A stretch of DNA of 64,000 bases from NCBI RefSeq assembly GCF_000315795.1, contig NZ_ANHY01000003.1:124001-188000 (forward strand). The letters run 5' to 3'. The notes under the pieces were generated by a model. The model searched no databases. It saw nothing but the letters and a program-made list of their open reading frames with translations, and was not told the DNA's origin. A program made the translations under genes and the position numbers. This DNA comes from Caenispirillum salinarum AK4 (GTDB lineage: Bacteria > Pseudomonadota > Alphaproteobacteria > Rhodospirillales > Rhodospirillaceae). Positions 8,584 through 17,093 of the stretch are shown piece after piece; position 1 is the first letter of the stretch; every line of letters begins with the position of its first letter.

Positions 8584-9621
8584 TTGCGCATCGCCATCGT
8601 GACCGACGCCTGGTATCCGCAGCGCAACGGCGTGGTGCGGGTGCTGGGAACCCTGCGCGACACGCTGGTGGCGCGCGGGCACGAGGTTCTGGTCATCAGC
8701 CCCGATCAGTTCCTCAACGTGCCCATGCCCACCTACACGGAGATCCGCCTCGCCCTGTTCTCGCGCCGGGGCGTGACGCGGCAACTGGACGGGTTCCGCC
8801 CCGACGCCATCCACATACCCACCGAGGGGCCGCTGGGCCAGCAGGCGCGGCGCTACTGCCTTAGGCGCGGGCTGCCCTTCACCACCGCCTACCACACCAA
8901 GTTTCCCGAGTACGTCAACGCGCGAACGCCGGTGCCACTGTCCTGGGCGCAAGCCTGGATCAGGCGCTTCCATGCCCCCAGCCGTGCGGTGCTGGCGCCG
9001 TCGCCCTCGGTCCTGCGGGAGCTGACGGCGGAAGGCTACGGCAACGTCGTGCCCTGGAGCCACGGGGTGGACGTCGACATCTTCCGCCCCGGCGACAAGG
9101 CGGCCATGTGGCCCGACCTGCCGCGGCCAATCTTCCTCTACGTCGGCCGGGTGACCGTGGACAAGAACCTGCCGGCCTTCCTGTCGCTGGACCTGCCCGG
9201 CAGCAAGGTGGTTGTCGGCGACGGGCCAAGCCGCGCCGACTACATCAGGCGCTTCCCCGACACGCTGTTCCACATCGCCAACGGAGACGCGGAACTGGCC
9301 GCCTGCTACAACGCCGGCGACGTCTTCGTTTTCCCCTCGCGCACCGACACCTTCGGGCTGGTGATGCTGGAGGCGCTGGCCTGCGGCGTGCCGGTGGCAG
9401 CGTTCCCCGTCACCGGACCGACCGACGTGCTGGGCGACAGCGGCGCCGGCGTGCTGGACACGGACCTCCGCGCCGCCGCCGTCGCGGCCCTGGACATTGA
9501 CCCGCGCCGCTGCCGCGACCATGCGTGCCGGTTCTCGTGGGACCAGGTGGCCGACGAGTTCCTGGGCTATCTGGCGCCGATCTGGGGCGGCCAGGCGGAG
9601 CGCACGGCGGCGGCGGAGTGA
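8584..9621 (+). CDS. Glycosyltransferase family 4 (GT-B fold)
   Basis: A 345-residue GT4 retaining glycosyltransferase. The N-terminal Rossmann half begins IVTDAWYPQRNGVVRVLGTL and the C-terminal donor half carries LYVGRVTVDKNLPAF and the E-x7-E segment FVFPSRTDTFGLVMLEALACG. It is closest in style to the MgtA/PimB/SqdX-like group that transfers mannose, glucose or sulfoquinovose to lipids; the substrate is not determinable here. The start is TTG at 8584, just before RIAIVTD, with a strong ribosome-binding site (GGGGGAGGAG, ending 8578). It stands 100 bp after the mechanosensitive channel gene and is not clearly in an operon. Confidence 0.9.
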   Translation: MRIAIVTDAWYPQRNGVVRVLGTLRDTLVARGHEVLVISPDQFLNVPMPTYTEIRLALFSRRGVTRQLDGFRPDAIHIPTEGPLGQQARRYCLRRGLPFTTAYHTKFPEYVNARTPVPLSWAQAWIRRFHAPSRAVLAPSPSVLRELTAEGYGNVVPWSHGVDVDIFRPGDKAAMWPDLPRPIFLYVGRVTVDKNLPAFLSLDLPGSKVVVGDGPSRADYIRRFPDTLFHIANGDAELAACYNAGDVFVFPSRTDTFGLVMLEALACGVPVAAFPVTGPTDVLGDSGAGVLDTDLRAAAVAALDIDPRRCRDHACRFSWDQVADEFLGYLAPIWGGQAERTAAAE

Positions 9622-9655
9622 CGGGAGCGCTGGCGCGCCCGGGCGGGCCGCCGTG

Positions 9656-10162
9656 TCATGCCAGGTCCATTACCATCCGCGTGCTGGGAAACCGCAGGTC
9701 CGGTCCCATGGCGACCGCCATCGGCCCGACCGCGCGGAAGCCCATGGCGGCATAGAACGGCTCCGCTCCCAGCGCCGAAAAGCACTCGAACCGCGCCACC
9801 CCTGCCGCCCGCGCGTCGGCAGCGCAGCGGGCGAAGATCGCCCGCGCCACGCCCCGGCGCACCGCATCGGGATGGGTGGCGAAGTGGCGGATGTGGCCGA
9901 GTGTCGGGTCCACCGGATCGTCCGGCGCGCCCGGACGTGCCAGCGTCCAGCCACCGCAGCCAAGCGTCGTGCCCTCCGTGCTCATGGCGATATAGAAGGT
10001 GCTCGAGGCCAGCAGGGAGGGGTTGGCGCGGCACATCAGCGGCAGGGCCCGCGCCATCACCGCCGGGTCGTAGTGCGGCGTCATGAGGGTGGGATAGCAG
10101 GCCTCCAGCAGCGCCGTCACCGCCGCCGCGTCGTCGACCGTCGCCACCCGCACGGCGGTCAT
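9656..10162 (-). CDS. GNAT-family N-acetyltransferase
   Basis: A 168-residue single-domain GNAT protein. Motif A, which binds acetyl-CoA, is visible as IRHFATHPDAVRRGVARAIFA around residues 91-111, and motif B as FYAAMGFRAVG near 138-148. The family acetylates amines on small molecules or protein N-termini; nothing here identifies the acceptor. The ATG at 10162 begins directly with the fold (MTAVRVATVDDAAAV). It starts 7 bp after the stop of the inactive aldehyde-dehydrogenase homologue upstream and is almost certainly co-transcribed with it. Confidence 0.88.
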   Translation of the reverse strand: MTAVRVATVDDAAAVTALLEACYPTLMTPHYDPAVMARALPLMCRANPSLLASSTFYIAMSTEGTTLGCGGWTLARPGAPDDPVDPTLGHIRHFATHPDAVRRGVARAIFARCAADARAAGVARFECFSALGAEPFYAAMGFRAVGPMAVAMGPDLRFPSTRMVMDLA

Positions 10163-10169
10163 GGCCGCC

Positions 10170-11573
10170 TCAGGCCGTATGCTGGAAGTTGAGCGTCATG
10201 GGCCGCGTCACCCGCTCGTAGAAGGCGCGGGAGAGCATGACGCCGTCGCCCGCGCCCTTGACGCCGGTCCACACCAGGTTGCCGTCCAGGCCGCCCACCA
10301 GGTTCTGCGTCACCACGCCGACGCGCAGGTTGGCGGCCATGCGGTGAGCCTCGGTCAGGTCCTGGGTCCACAGCGAGGCCGCGCGCGGGGCGGGGCCGTC
10401 GTTGATCAGCGCCGCGGCCTCCTCGTCCGACGACACTCGCACCAGTGCGACCAGCGGGCCGGGCGTGGGCTCGCGGACGATGTCCATGGACTGGATGGCC
10501 TCCGTCAGCACGCGGGGGCGGCAGTACAGCCCCGATCCGTCGTCGGCGGGGAAGAAGCCGCCTTCCACCATGTCCCGCGCGCCTTGCATTTCCGCCTGCT
10601 CCAGCCGGTTGCGGAACAGCGTCGCATCCTCGCGGCGGGGCAGGGGGCCGAGCGTCGTGGCCGCATCCAGCGGATCGCCCAGCACGGCCTCGGCGGCGTG
10701 GCCGGCCAGCAGGGTGGCGAGGCGGTCGTGCACCTCGGCATGGACATAGAGCCGCCGCGGTGCGCCGAACCCGCGGCCGGCGTCGGCGAAGGCGGCGCGG
10801 GCCAGGGCCTCGGCGGCGGGTTCCAGCTTGGCGTCGCGGCGGACGTAGGCGGCATCGGCGGCGGGGCCGATGATCTCCACCGGCCGCTGGCGCGTCGCGG
10901 CGGCGGCGACCAGCCAGCGGGTCATTTCCGGCTCGCCGGCGTGCAGCAGCATGTCCACCTCCACCGCTCCGGCGACACGGGCGGCATCGGCCTCGGACAG
11001 ATGCAGGGCGCGGGCGACGCCGTCCGGCAGTCCGGCCTCGGTCAGCGCCTTGACGATGATCTCGGCGGGCAGCGGCGCCTGCGGGGCCGGGCGGATGATG
11101 ACGGCGTTGCCCGCGATCAGCGCAGGCGCGATCAGGCACAGCGCCGTCAGCCAGGGCTGGCTCCACGGCAGGGTGACGAACACCACCCCGCGCGGCACCC
11201 GGCGCACGAGGCGTTCGGTGCCCGGCTCCTCCGGCGCGTGGATGTCGGACAGCACGCTGGGACCCAGCCCCATCATGGTGCGCACCAGGTCCTCGGCCTC
11301 GGCCACCTCGGCCTCGGCCTGGGTCACCGGCGTGCCCACCTGCCAGGCGAGGCTCTGGGCGATACGGCCCTTGCCGGCCTTCAGGCGGTCCAGAAGCTTG
11401 GCACAGACGGCGACGCGGTCGGTGACGGCCTGACGCTGCCAGCGGTCGGCGGCCAGACGGGCGTTGGTCAGCGCGTGGGCGATATCGTCATCCGCCGCCA
11501 ACGGCCGCTCCACATAGACCGAGCCGTCGATGGGCGAGATGACCTTGAGCAGGGTCTGCGGCTCCGCCGTCAT
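10170..11573 (-). CDS. Aldehyde dehydrogenase-family protein lacking catalytic Cys and Asn (probable pseudoenzyme)
   Basis: A 467-residue protein with the complete ALDH fold and length. The nucleophile segment, normally G-Q-x-C-T, reads GRGFGAPRR, putting Phe269 where the catalytic cysteine should be. The oxyanion asparagine segment reads PWSQP instead of PWNFP (Ser138), and the cofactor-binding Lys is Arg161 (IIRPAPQAP). The general-base glutamate position may be retained (E233 in VEIIG). The reading frame is open and codon use is normal, so this is not simple decay. ATG at 11573 has a good ribosome-binding site (AGGAGAA). It probably forms an operon with the GNAT gene and is divergent from recQ. 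A structural or regulatory role, or a different chemistry, is possible. Confidence 0.88.
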   Translation of the reverse strand: MTAEPQTLLKVISPIDGSVYVERPLAADDDIAHALTNARLAADRWQRQAVTDRVAVCAKLLDRLKAGKGRIAQSLAWQVGTPVTQAEAEVAEAEDLVRTMMGLGPSVLSDIHAPEEPGTERLVRRVPRGVVFVTLPWSQPWLTALCLIAPALIAGNAVIIRPAPQAPLPAEIIVKALTEAGLPDGVARALHLSEADAARVAGAVEVDMLLHAGEPEMTRWLVAAAATRQRPVEIIGPAADAAYVRRDAKLEPAAEALARAAFADAGRGFGAPRRLYVHAEVHDRLATLLAGHAAEAVLGDPLDAATTLGPLPRREDATLFRNRLEQAEMQGARDMVEGGFFPADDGSGLYCRPRVLTEAIQSMDIVREPTPGPLVALVRVSSDEEAAALINDGPAPRAASLWTQDLTEAHRMAANLRVGVVTQNLVGGLDGNLVWTGVKGAGDGVMLSRAFYERVTRPMTLNFQHTA

Positions 11574-11716
11574 GGGACTGTGTTCTCCTGGTTGCGCGGC
11601 CGATGAGCGGCGATGACAGCACGAAGGCGGCGGGGGTTCAACCTTGGGCGTCTCTACCGCCGAGCAGCGCCGGATTGCCCTTCCGCCGTCCCGGCCGGAC
11701 CTGTATAACCCCGGCC

Positions 11717-13519
11717 ATGCGCCTTGATCCTCAGACAGTCCTGCGCAGCGTCTTCGGCTACGACTCCTTCCGCGGCATGCAGGGGGAGGTGATCGAGCAC
11801 GTGGTCGACGGCGGCGACGCGCTGGTCATCATGCCCACCGGCGGCGGCAAGAGCCTGTGCTACCAGATTCCGGGCCTGGTGCGGCCGGGGGTTGCCATCG
11901 TCGTCAGCCCGCTGATCGCCCTCATGCAGGACCAGGTGGAGGCCCTGCGGCAACTGGGCGTCAAGGCCGCCGCGCTCAACTCCACCCTGCCGTGGCCCGA
12001 GCAGCAGGAGGTGGAGCGCCAGATGCGCGCCGGCGAACTGGACCTCGTCTACGTCGCGCCGGAGCGCCTGATGGGGGAGGGCTGCCTCAACAACCTCGCC
12101 CACACCGACCTGGCCCTGTTCGCCATCGACGAGGCCCATTGCGTCAGCCAGTGGGGCCACGATTTCCGCCCCGAATACCTGCAACTGCGCACCCTGCACG
12201 AGCGCTTCCCGCATGTGCCGCGGGTTGCGCTGACCGCCACCGCCGACGGCCCGACGCGGCGCGAGATCGTCGAGCGGCTGGCGCTGGAGAACGGCCGGGA
12301 GTTCGTCGCCGGCTTCGACCGGCCCAACATCCGCTATCACGTCCGCGCCAAGACCAACGCGAAAACCCAGCTTCTGTCCTTCATCAAGCGCGAGCACAGC
12401 GGCGAAAGCGGCATCGTCTACTGCATGTCGCGGGCGAAGGTGGACGACATCGCCGCATGGCTGAACGACGAGGGCGTGCCTGCGCTGCCCTATCATGCCG
12501 GCCTGCCGAAAGAGGTCCGCTTCGCCAACCAGGACCGGTTCCTCAAGGAAGAGGGGCTGACGGTGGTGGCGACCATCGCGTTCGGCATGGGCATCGACAA
12601 GCCCGACGTGCGCTTCGTCGCCCACCTGGACCTGCCGAAAAGCCTGGAGGCCTATTACCAGGAAACCGGGCGTGCGGGGCGCGACGGCCTGCCGTCCAAC
12701 GCCTGGATGGTCTTCGGCATGCAGGACGCGGCACGGCTGTTCCAGATGATCGACCAGTCCGACGCCGCCGACGCCCAGAAGATGATCGAGCGCCGCAAGG
12801 TGGAGTCGCTGCTGGGCTTCGCCGAGACGGCCCGCTGCCGCCGCCAGGTGCTGCTGGAGTACTTCGGCGACACCTGCGAGCCCTGCGGCAACTGCGACAC
12901 CTGCCTGGACCCGCCGGAAACCTATGACGCCACCGTGCCCGTGCAGAAGGCGCTGTCGGCCTGTTACCGCACCGGCCAGCGGTTCGGCGCCGGGCACGTC
13001 ATCGACGTGCTGCTGGGCAACATGACCGACCGCATGCGACAGCTCGGCCACGACGCCTTGAGCGTGTTCGGCATCGGGAAGGAGTTTTCCAAGGAGCAGT
13101 GGCGCACGGTCTTCCGCCAGATGATCGCCTACGGCTACATCCGCGCCGATGCCGAGGCCCATGGCGCGCTGGTGCTGATCCCCGATACCGCGCGGCCGAT
13201 CCTGAAGGGCGAGCAGACCGTCATCCTGCGCAAGGAGCGCAAGGAGGCGGGCCGTCGCCGCTCGGAAAAGCGGGAACGGGTGCAACTGACCGATCCCGCC
13301 GACGACGCGCTGTTCCAGGCGCTGCGCGGCAAGCGCATGGAACTGGCCCGCGCCCAGGGCGTGCCGCCCTACGTCATCTTCCACGACGCGACGCTGATCG
13401 CCATCGCCCGCGCCAAGCCGACGGACCTGGACGAGCTGGCGGATATTGAAGGTGTGGGCCGGGGGAAGCTCTCGCGCTATGGCGAGGATTTCGTGCAGGT
13501 GGTGGTGGATAGCCTGTAG
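11717..13519 (+). CDS. recQ: ATP-dependent DNA helicase RecQ
   Basis: A 600-residue RecQ helicase that unwinds DNA 3' to 5' in recombination and repair (RecFOR pathway). Motif 0/I is [17 protein letters not shown] near residue 37, motif II is DEAH ([19 protein letters not shown] near 140), and motif VI is [10 protein letters not shown] near 315. The four-cysteine zinc site follows ([12 protein letters not shown]...[10 protein letters not shown]), then the winged-helix RQC and a C-terminal HRDC domain. The ATG at 11717 starts at the conserved core; in-frame codons further upstream are not conserved. The gene ends near a 9-bp perfect hairpin and repeat copy B. Confidence 0.96.
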   Translation: MRLDPQTVLRSVFGYDSFRGMQGEVIEHVVDGGDALVIMPTGGGKSLCYQIPGLVRPGVAIVVSPLIALMQDQVEALRQLGVKAAALNSTLPWPEQQEVERQMRAGELDLVYVAPERLMGEGCLNNLAHTDLALFAIDEAHCVSQWGHDFRPEYLQLRTLHERFPHVPRVALTATADGPTRREIVERLALENGREFVAGFDRPNIRYHVRAKTNAKTQLLSFIKREHSGESGIVYCMSRAKVDDIAAWLNDEGVPALPYHAGLPKEVRFANQDRFLKEEGLTVVATIAFGMGIDKPDVRFVAHLDLPKSLEAYYQETGRAGRDGLPSNAWMVFGMQDAARLFQMIDQSDAADAQKMIERRKVESLLGFAETARCRRQVLLEYFGDTCEPCGNCDTCLDPPETYDATVPVQKALSACYRTGQRFGAGHVIDVLLGNMTDRMRQLGHDALSVFGIGKEFSKEQWRTVFRQMIAYGYIRADAEAHGALVLIPDTARPILKGEQTVILRKERKEAGRRRSEKRERVQLTDPADDALFQALRGKRMELARAQGVPPYVIFHDATLIAIARAKPTDLDELADIEGVGRGKLSRYGEDFVQVVVDSL

Positions 13520-13560
13520 AGCGCTGGCGCGCTTGGGGCGGCCGCCCGAAACCCCGCTGT

Positions 13561-13581
13561 GCGAGAGGCGCGGCCTCTCGC
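13561..13581. other. Perfect 9-bp hairpin downstream of recQ
   Basis: GCGAGAGGC pairs with GCCTCTCGC around a GCG loop, 42 bp after the recQ stop. There is no uridine run, so it may block exonucleases or assist Rho-dependent ending rather than act as an intrinsic terminator. Confidence 0.45.
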
Positions 13582-13647
13582 GCTCTCGGTCTGTTGGGGC
13601 CTTGCATGTTGGCAGGCCTGTGCCCCGGCTCCAGCTTTCAGAAAACT

Positions 13648-13775
13648 GATACCGGGCGACACCTGAAATCGTACACTCGTCGCCCGGCAAGGCCGACTGG
13701 CCGCCGCGCCTTATGGCGCGTGAGGCTGCGTGCCGCATGAACGCCGCGGCGATGATTTCGATCATCGGCGCGTAT
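13648..13775 (-). repeat. Dispersed structured intergenic repeat, copy B
   Basis: Second copy of the 125-bp element, read on the minus strand, between convergent recQ and the L,D-transpeptidase gene. It keeps all five hairpins with changed but still pairing bases. The CGCGCC/GGCGCG stem is identical with loop ATAA instead of GTAA, and the last stem is CCGGGCGAC/GTCGCCCGG instead of CCGGACGAC/GTCGTCCGG, a compensatory change. With the hairpin at 13561 it accounts for most of the 318 bp without a gene here. Confidence 0.85.
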
Positions 13776-13837
13776 GAAGGGTTCGGGAAGCTGTGCTTCC
13801 CGATCAGGGGTATCGGGGGACGGAAGTCCCCCGTGTG

Positions 13838-14371
13838 TCAGGGATGAATTTCGATCGGCGTGCCCAGCTGGACCAGCTGCCACAGCTCGTCCATGGCCTC
13901 GTCGGACACCGCGATGCAGCCCGCCGTCCAGTCCTTCATGCGCTTGGCGCGCAGGAAGCTTTTCATGGTCGACGGCTGGCCGTGGATGTAGATCTGCCCG
14001 CCGGGGCTCACCCCCCGCGATTCCGCCTGGGTGCGGTCGCCGTCGTTGGGGTAGCTGATGCGCAGCGACAGATAGTAGTCGCTGTCGGGATTGCGATAGT
14101 CGATGACGTACCAGCCCTCGGGCGTCTTGCCGTCGCCTTCCTGGGTCTTGTGCCCCTCGGGCGCGAAGCCGAGCGCGATGGGCCAGGATTTCACCACCCG
14201 CCCCTCGCGCAGAACGGACATCTGCCGGGCGGACTTGTCGACGACGATCTTGTCGATGAAGTCCGCCGTCGGGTTCACCGCCGCCTTGGCCTCGCCGGCG
14301 GACGCCGGGCGGACCGCCAGAAGAAGGCCGCACACGGCCACGAGGCACAGCGTCGCCAGCACGCGCCGCAT
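13838..14371 (-). CDS. L,D-transpeptidase (YkuD family), exported
   Basis: A 176-residue protein with an N-terminal signal peptide (MRRVLATLCLVAVCGLLLAV, likely cut after PASAG) and a YkuD domain. The catalytic His and Cys are in IYIHGQPS and DWTAGCIAVSD, matching the H...S/T-x-G-C pattern. These enzymes cross-link peptidoglycan 3-3 or attach outer-membrane proteins or D-amino acids to it. The ATG at 14371 places the signal peptide at the start; an ATG 39 bp upstream would only lengthen the n-region. The gene is divergent from dnaB and convergent with recQ. Confidence 0.92.
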   Translation of the reverse strand: MRRVLATLCLVAVCGLLLAVRPASAGEAKAAVNPTADFIDKIVVDKSARQMSVLREGRVVKSWPIALGFAPEGHKTQEGDGKTPEGWYVIDYRNPDSDYYLSLRISYPNDGDRTQAESRGVSPGGQIYIHGQPSTMKSFLRAKRMKDWTAGCIAVSDEAMDELWQLVQLGTPIEIHP

Positions 14372-14496
14372 GATCCCTACTCCCTCGATCTTTTGGATGC
14401 TCTCTCTCAACCCGGACTTTAGCCGAATCGGGCTTCCGCGTCATCATCGTCCTGCCATGCCGATGCCAAAAAATCGGCCGGATTCAGATATCCGCG

Positions 14497-14514
14497 TTAT
14501 CCTCGTTATCCACA
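14497..14514 (+). promoter_or_regulatory. DnaA box (perfect) with adjacent half-match, upstream of dnaB
   Basis: TTATCCACA at 14506-14514 matches the consensus DnaA box exactly. It is preceded at once by TTATCCTCG (14497-14505), a degenerate copy in tandem. The pair lies 49 bp before the dnaB start in the dnaB/transpeptidase divergent region. Confidence 0.6.
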
Positions 14515-14562
14515 GGCTGAAGACGCGCGGCCAGAGGCCGGTGATCTGGTAGACTTGCGCCC

Positions 14563-16110
14563 ATGAGCACATCGACTCTCCATCTGACGCCGATTCCCGG
14601 CGGCGCCGACGCCCCCGCCGAGGGCGTGCCCGCGCGCGTGCCGCCCCACAACTACGAGGCGGAACAGGCGCTTCTCGGCGCCATCCTGGTGAACAACCGC
14701 GCCTATGAAAAGGTGTCGGAATACCTTCTGGCGGAGCATTTCGCGCATCCGGCCCACGCGTCCATCTACCGCGCCTGCGGCCGGCTGCTGGAAGCCGGTC
14801 ACATGGTCACGCCGGTCACCCTGAAGACGTACCTGGAGCGGGACGCGGCGGTCTCCGAGGTCGGCGGGATGGAGTACCTGACGACGCTGGTCAACAGCGT
14901 GGTCACCATCATCAACGCCGGCGACTACGGCCGCCAGATCTACGACCTCTACCTGCGCCGCCAGTTGATCGACCTGGGCGAGGACCTGGTCAACAACGCC
15001 TATACGGTGGACTTCGATTCGTCGGCCCGCGACCATATCGAATCGGCCGAGCAGCAGCTTTACGACCTCGCCACCACCGGCGACATGGACCAGGGCTTCC
15101 AGCAGTTCTCGGACGCGCTGGCCGGCGCCATCGAGATGGCCCAGAACGCCCACCGCCGCGCCGGCACGCTGGCCGGCGTGACCACGGGCCTCATCGACAT
15201 GGACCGCAAGCTGGGCGGCCTGCACCCGTCGGACCTTCTGATCCTGGCCGGGCGCCCCTCCATGGGCAAGACGTCGCTGGCGACCAACATCGCCTTCAAT
15301 GCCGCCAAGGCCTACAAGGAAACCATTGACGACAACGGCATCCGCAAGGTGGAGGAAGGCGCGCGCGTGGCCTTCTTCTCGCTGGAAATGTCGGCCGAGC
15401 AGCTGGCGAGCCGTATCCTCGCAGAGCAGGCGGAAATCTCCAGCCACAAGCTGCGCACCGGCGACCTGGACGACGCGGACTTCCAGCGCATGATCCAGGT
15501 GAGCCAGGAGCTTCAGAACCTGCCGCTCTACATCGACGACACGCCGGCCCTGACCGTCTCCGCACTGCGCACCCGCTGCCGCCGGCTCGCGCGCCAGAAC
15601 GGCGGGCAGGGCCTGGGCCTCATCATCATCGACTATCTTCAGCTGCTGTCGGGCGGCGGGGGGAAGAGTTCCGAGAACCGCGTGCAGGAGGTCTCGGCCA
15701 TCACCCGAGGCCTGAAGGCGCTTGCGAAGGAGATGGACGTGCCGGTGATGGCGCTGTCGCAGCTGTCGCGTGCGGTGGAGCAGCGTGACGACAAGAAGCC
15801 GCAGCTGGCCGACCTTCGCGAATCCGGCTCCATCGAGCAGGACGCCGACGTGGTGATGTTCGTGTACCGCGAGGAATACTACCTCGCCCGCGCCGAGCCC
15901 GGCCGCAAGCCCGAGGAGGACGAGGCGCGGTTCGGGGAGCGCTACACCCAATGGCAGGAGCGGCTGGAGAAGGCGACCAACGTGGGTGAGGTGATCATCG
16001 GCAAGCAGCGCCACGGCCCCATCGGCTCGGTGCGCCTGTTCTTCGACAGCCAGTACACCAAGTTCGGCAACCTGGTGAACGCCGACCAGTACGCCGACGA
16101 CGACGAGTGA
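14563..16110 (+). CDS. dnaB: Replicative DNA helicase DnaB
   Basis: A 515-residue replicative helicase. The N-terminal DnaB domain (PPHNYEAEQALLGAILVNN, from about residue 26) is followed by the RecA-like ATPase. Walker A is GRPSMGKTS near residue 230 and Walker B IIIDYLQLL near 355; arginine-finger and DnaB C-terminal motifs continue to the end (ADVVMFVYREEYY near 427). It unwinds the chromosome at the fork as a hexamer, 5' to 3'. The ATG at 14563 gives a normal length. In most alphaproteobacteria alr follows dnaB directly; here a block of toxin-antitoxin genes and an ATPase intervenes. Confidence 0.97.
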   Translation: MSTSTLHLTPIPGGADAPAEGVPARVPPHNYEAEQALLGAILVNNRAYEKVSEYLLAEHFAHPAHASIYRACGRLLEAGHMVTPVTLKTYLERDAAVSEVGGMEYLTTLVNSVVTIINAGDYGRQIYDLYLRRQLIDLGEDLVNNAYTVDFDSSARDHIESAEQQLYDLATTGDMDQGFQQFSDALAGAIEMAQNAHRRAGTLAGVTTGLIDMDRKLGGLHPSDLLILAGRPSMGKTSLATNIAFNAAKAYKETIDDNGIRKVEEGARVAFFSLEMSAEQLASRILAEQAEISSHKLRTGDLDDADFQRMIQVSQELQNLPLYIDDTPALTVSALRTRCRRLARQNGGQGLGLIIIDYLQLLSGGGGKSSENRVQEVSAITRGLKALAKEMDVPVMALSQLSRAVEQRDDKKPQLADLRESGSIEQDADVVMFVYREEYYLARAEPGRKPEEDEARFGERYTQWQERLEKATNVGEVIIGKQRHGPIGSVRLFFDSQYTKFGNLVNADQYADDDE

Positions 16111-16126
16111 TGAAGGGGGCGGCGGC

Positions 16127-16384
16127 TCAGGCCACGGCCGGCGTGATGTCGGTGCGGCCGAAGTCGTCGCCCTTGAACAGCAGCGGCTCGCCGAGCGCCT
16201 TGGCGAGGCCATAGGCGAAACAGTCGCCGAAGTTCAGGCGGGCGGGATGGTTGCCCTTGCCGTAGGTGCGAAAGCCGTGAAAGGCGTGGTCGACGATCTC
16301 GGCCGTCAGCGGTTCGATGTGGATGGGGGGCAACGCGATCACGGCCTCAAGATCGGCGATCAAGGCCGAGGTGTCCACGATCAC
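16127..16384 (-). pseudogene. vapC: VapC-like PIN-domain toxin with internal in-frame deletion
   Basis: An 85-residue reading frame whose start (MIVDTSALIA) and last about 75 residues match the intact VapC at 16710-17093, but about 42 residues in between are missing. The deletion removes the second conserved acidic residue of the PIN active site (E40 in the intact paralogue), while D4, D54 and D73/D74 remain. The ribonuclease is therefore probably inactive. The GTG start overlaps the antitoxin stop (GTGA at 16381-16384), as in functional vapBC pairs. It is convergent with dnaB. It could still bind its antitoxin. Confidence 0.82.
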
Positions 16385-16641
16385 GAGGGCAGCCCGTATT
16401 CGTCGTAGCCGATTACCGCGTCATGGTCGAGATGGCGATACGGCCGGGCCTTGGCGGCGGCGCGATCGATTATTTCATGGAGCCTCCGCCGCCGCTCCTC
16501 CACCGTCGCCGCATCCGGGCGGCGCGATTGGGCAGCCTCGCGCAGGAGGGTGAGGATGATCTCGTCGTTGCCCTTGCCCGTGGCGGCGCGGAGTTCCGCC
16601 AGCAGCGTTTCGGCTTCCTTGCTCTCGATGACGACGCCCAT
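16381..16641 (-). CDS. vapB: VapB-type antitoxin of the degenerate module
   Basis: An 86-residue protein beginning MGVVIESKEAETLLAELRAATG and ending DAVIGYDEYGLPS. The N-terminal stretch resembles the short DNA-binding region of the Rv0623/PSK-type VapB antitoxins, and the C-terminal tail resembles that of the neighbouring VapB (DVVGYDENGLPT), the part expected to wrap the toxin. The ATG at 16641 was chosen to match the family start. Its partner toxin carries a large internal deletion, so this antitoxin may now be an orphan that could cross-neutralise the intact VapC next door. Confidence 0.8.
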   Translation of the reverse strand: MGVVIESKEAETLLAELRAATGKGNDEIILTLLREAAQSRRPDAATVEERRRRLHEIIDRAAAKARPYRHLDHDAVIGYDEYGLPS

Positions 16642-16709
16642 GGTGTAATCCTCGCACTGATCGTTCGCTCTACAGGATAAAGTGTCCGTCCCGGCCCGGC
16701 AACGGCGGC

Positions 16710-17093
16710 TCAGGCGAGGGCCGGCATGACGTCGGTGCGGCTGAAGTCGTCGCCCTTGAACAGCAGCGGCTCGTCCAGCGCCTTGGCAAGGCCGTAGGCG
16801 AAGCAGTCGCCCAAGTTGAGGGCGGCGGGATGGCGCGACTTGCCATAGGTGTGGAACCCGTGGATCGCCCACTCCAGTGCCGGTCCGGCGACAGGAACAA
16901 CGACGAGGGGAGTCGCGTCGACAAACGCCTGGAGCGCCGCATCGATCGCCTTTCTTGTCGCCACGACATGAAGTTCCAGCATCGTTCCGGCCGAAATTTC
17001 GTTGCGCGGCGACTCCATGATCGCCCTATCGAAGTGATCGTACCCGTCTTCTTCAAGAAGAATGGCGACGATGGCCGAGGTGTCGAGAATCAT
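16710..17093 (-). CDS. vapC: VapC PIN-domain ribonuclease toxin (intact)
   Basis: A 127-residue PIN-domain protein of normal VapC length. The acidic active-site residues are present: D4 (MILDTSA), E40 (TMLEL), D96 (LNLGDCFAYGLA) and D115/D116 (FKGDDF). VapC toxins cut initiator tRNA or rRNA when freed from VapB. The ATG overlaps the upstream antitoxin stop by ATGA (17090-17093), implying translational coupling. The 3' part is a close nucleotide match to the deleted toxin at 16127-16384, so the two modules arose by tandem duplication. Confidence 0.92.
   Translation of the reverse strand: MILDTSAIVAILLEEDGYDHFDRAIMESPRNEISAGTMLELHVVATRKAIDAALQAFVDATPLVVVPVAGPALEWAIHGFHTYGKSRHPAALNLGDCFAYGLAKALDEPLLFKGDDFSRTDVMPALA

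Noticed and set aside
5763-8696. A 977-codon open frame antisense to the MscS-type channel gene
   Set aside because: Its translation is His/Gln/Arg-rich with no family resemblance, and it mirrors the real gene. Long antisense frames are expected at this GC content.
13648-13775. Short conserved peptide (e.g. SRAIRRGGQSALPGDEC) encoded by the repeat copies
   Set aside because: The similarity between copies is explained by the repeated DNA structure. Copy C keeps stems rather than residues, and no consistent start codon or ribosome-binding site exists.
14400-14562. Chromosome replication origin near dnaB
   Set aside because: Only one perfect DnaA box and one weak neighbour were found, with no AT-rich unwinding tract and no dnaA, hemE or parAB nearby.
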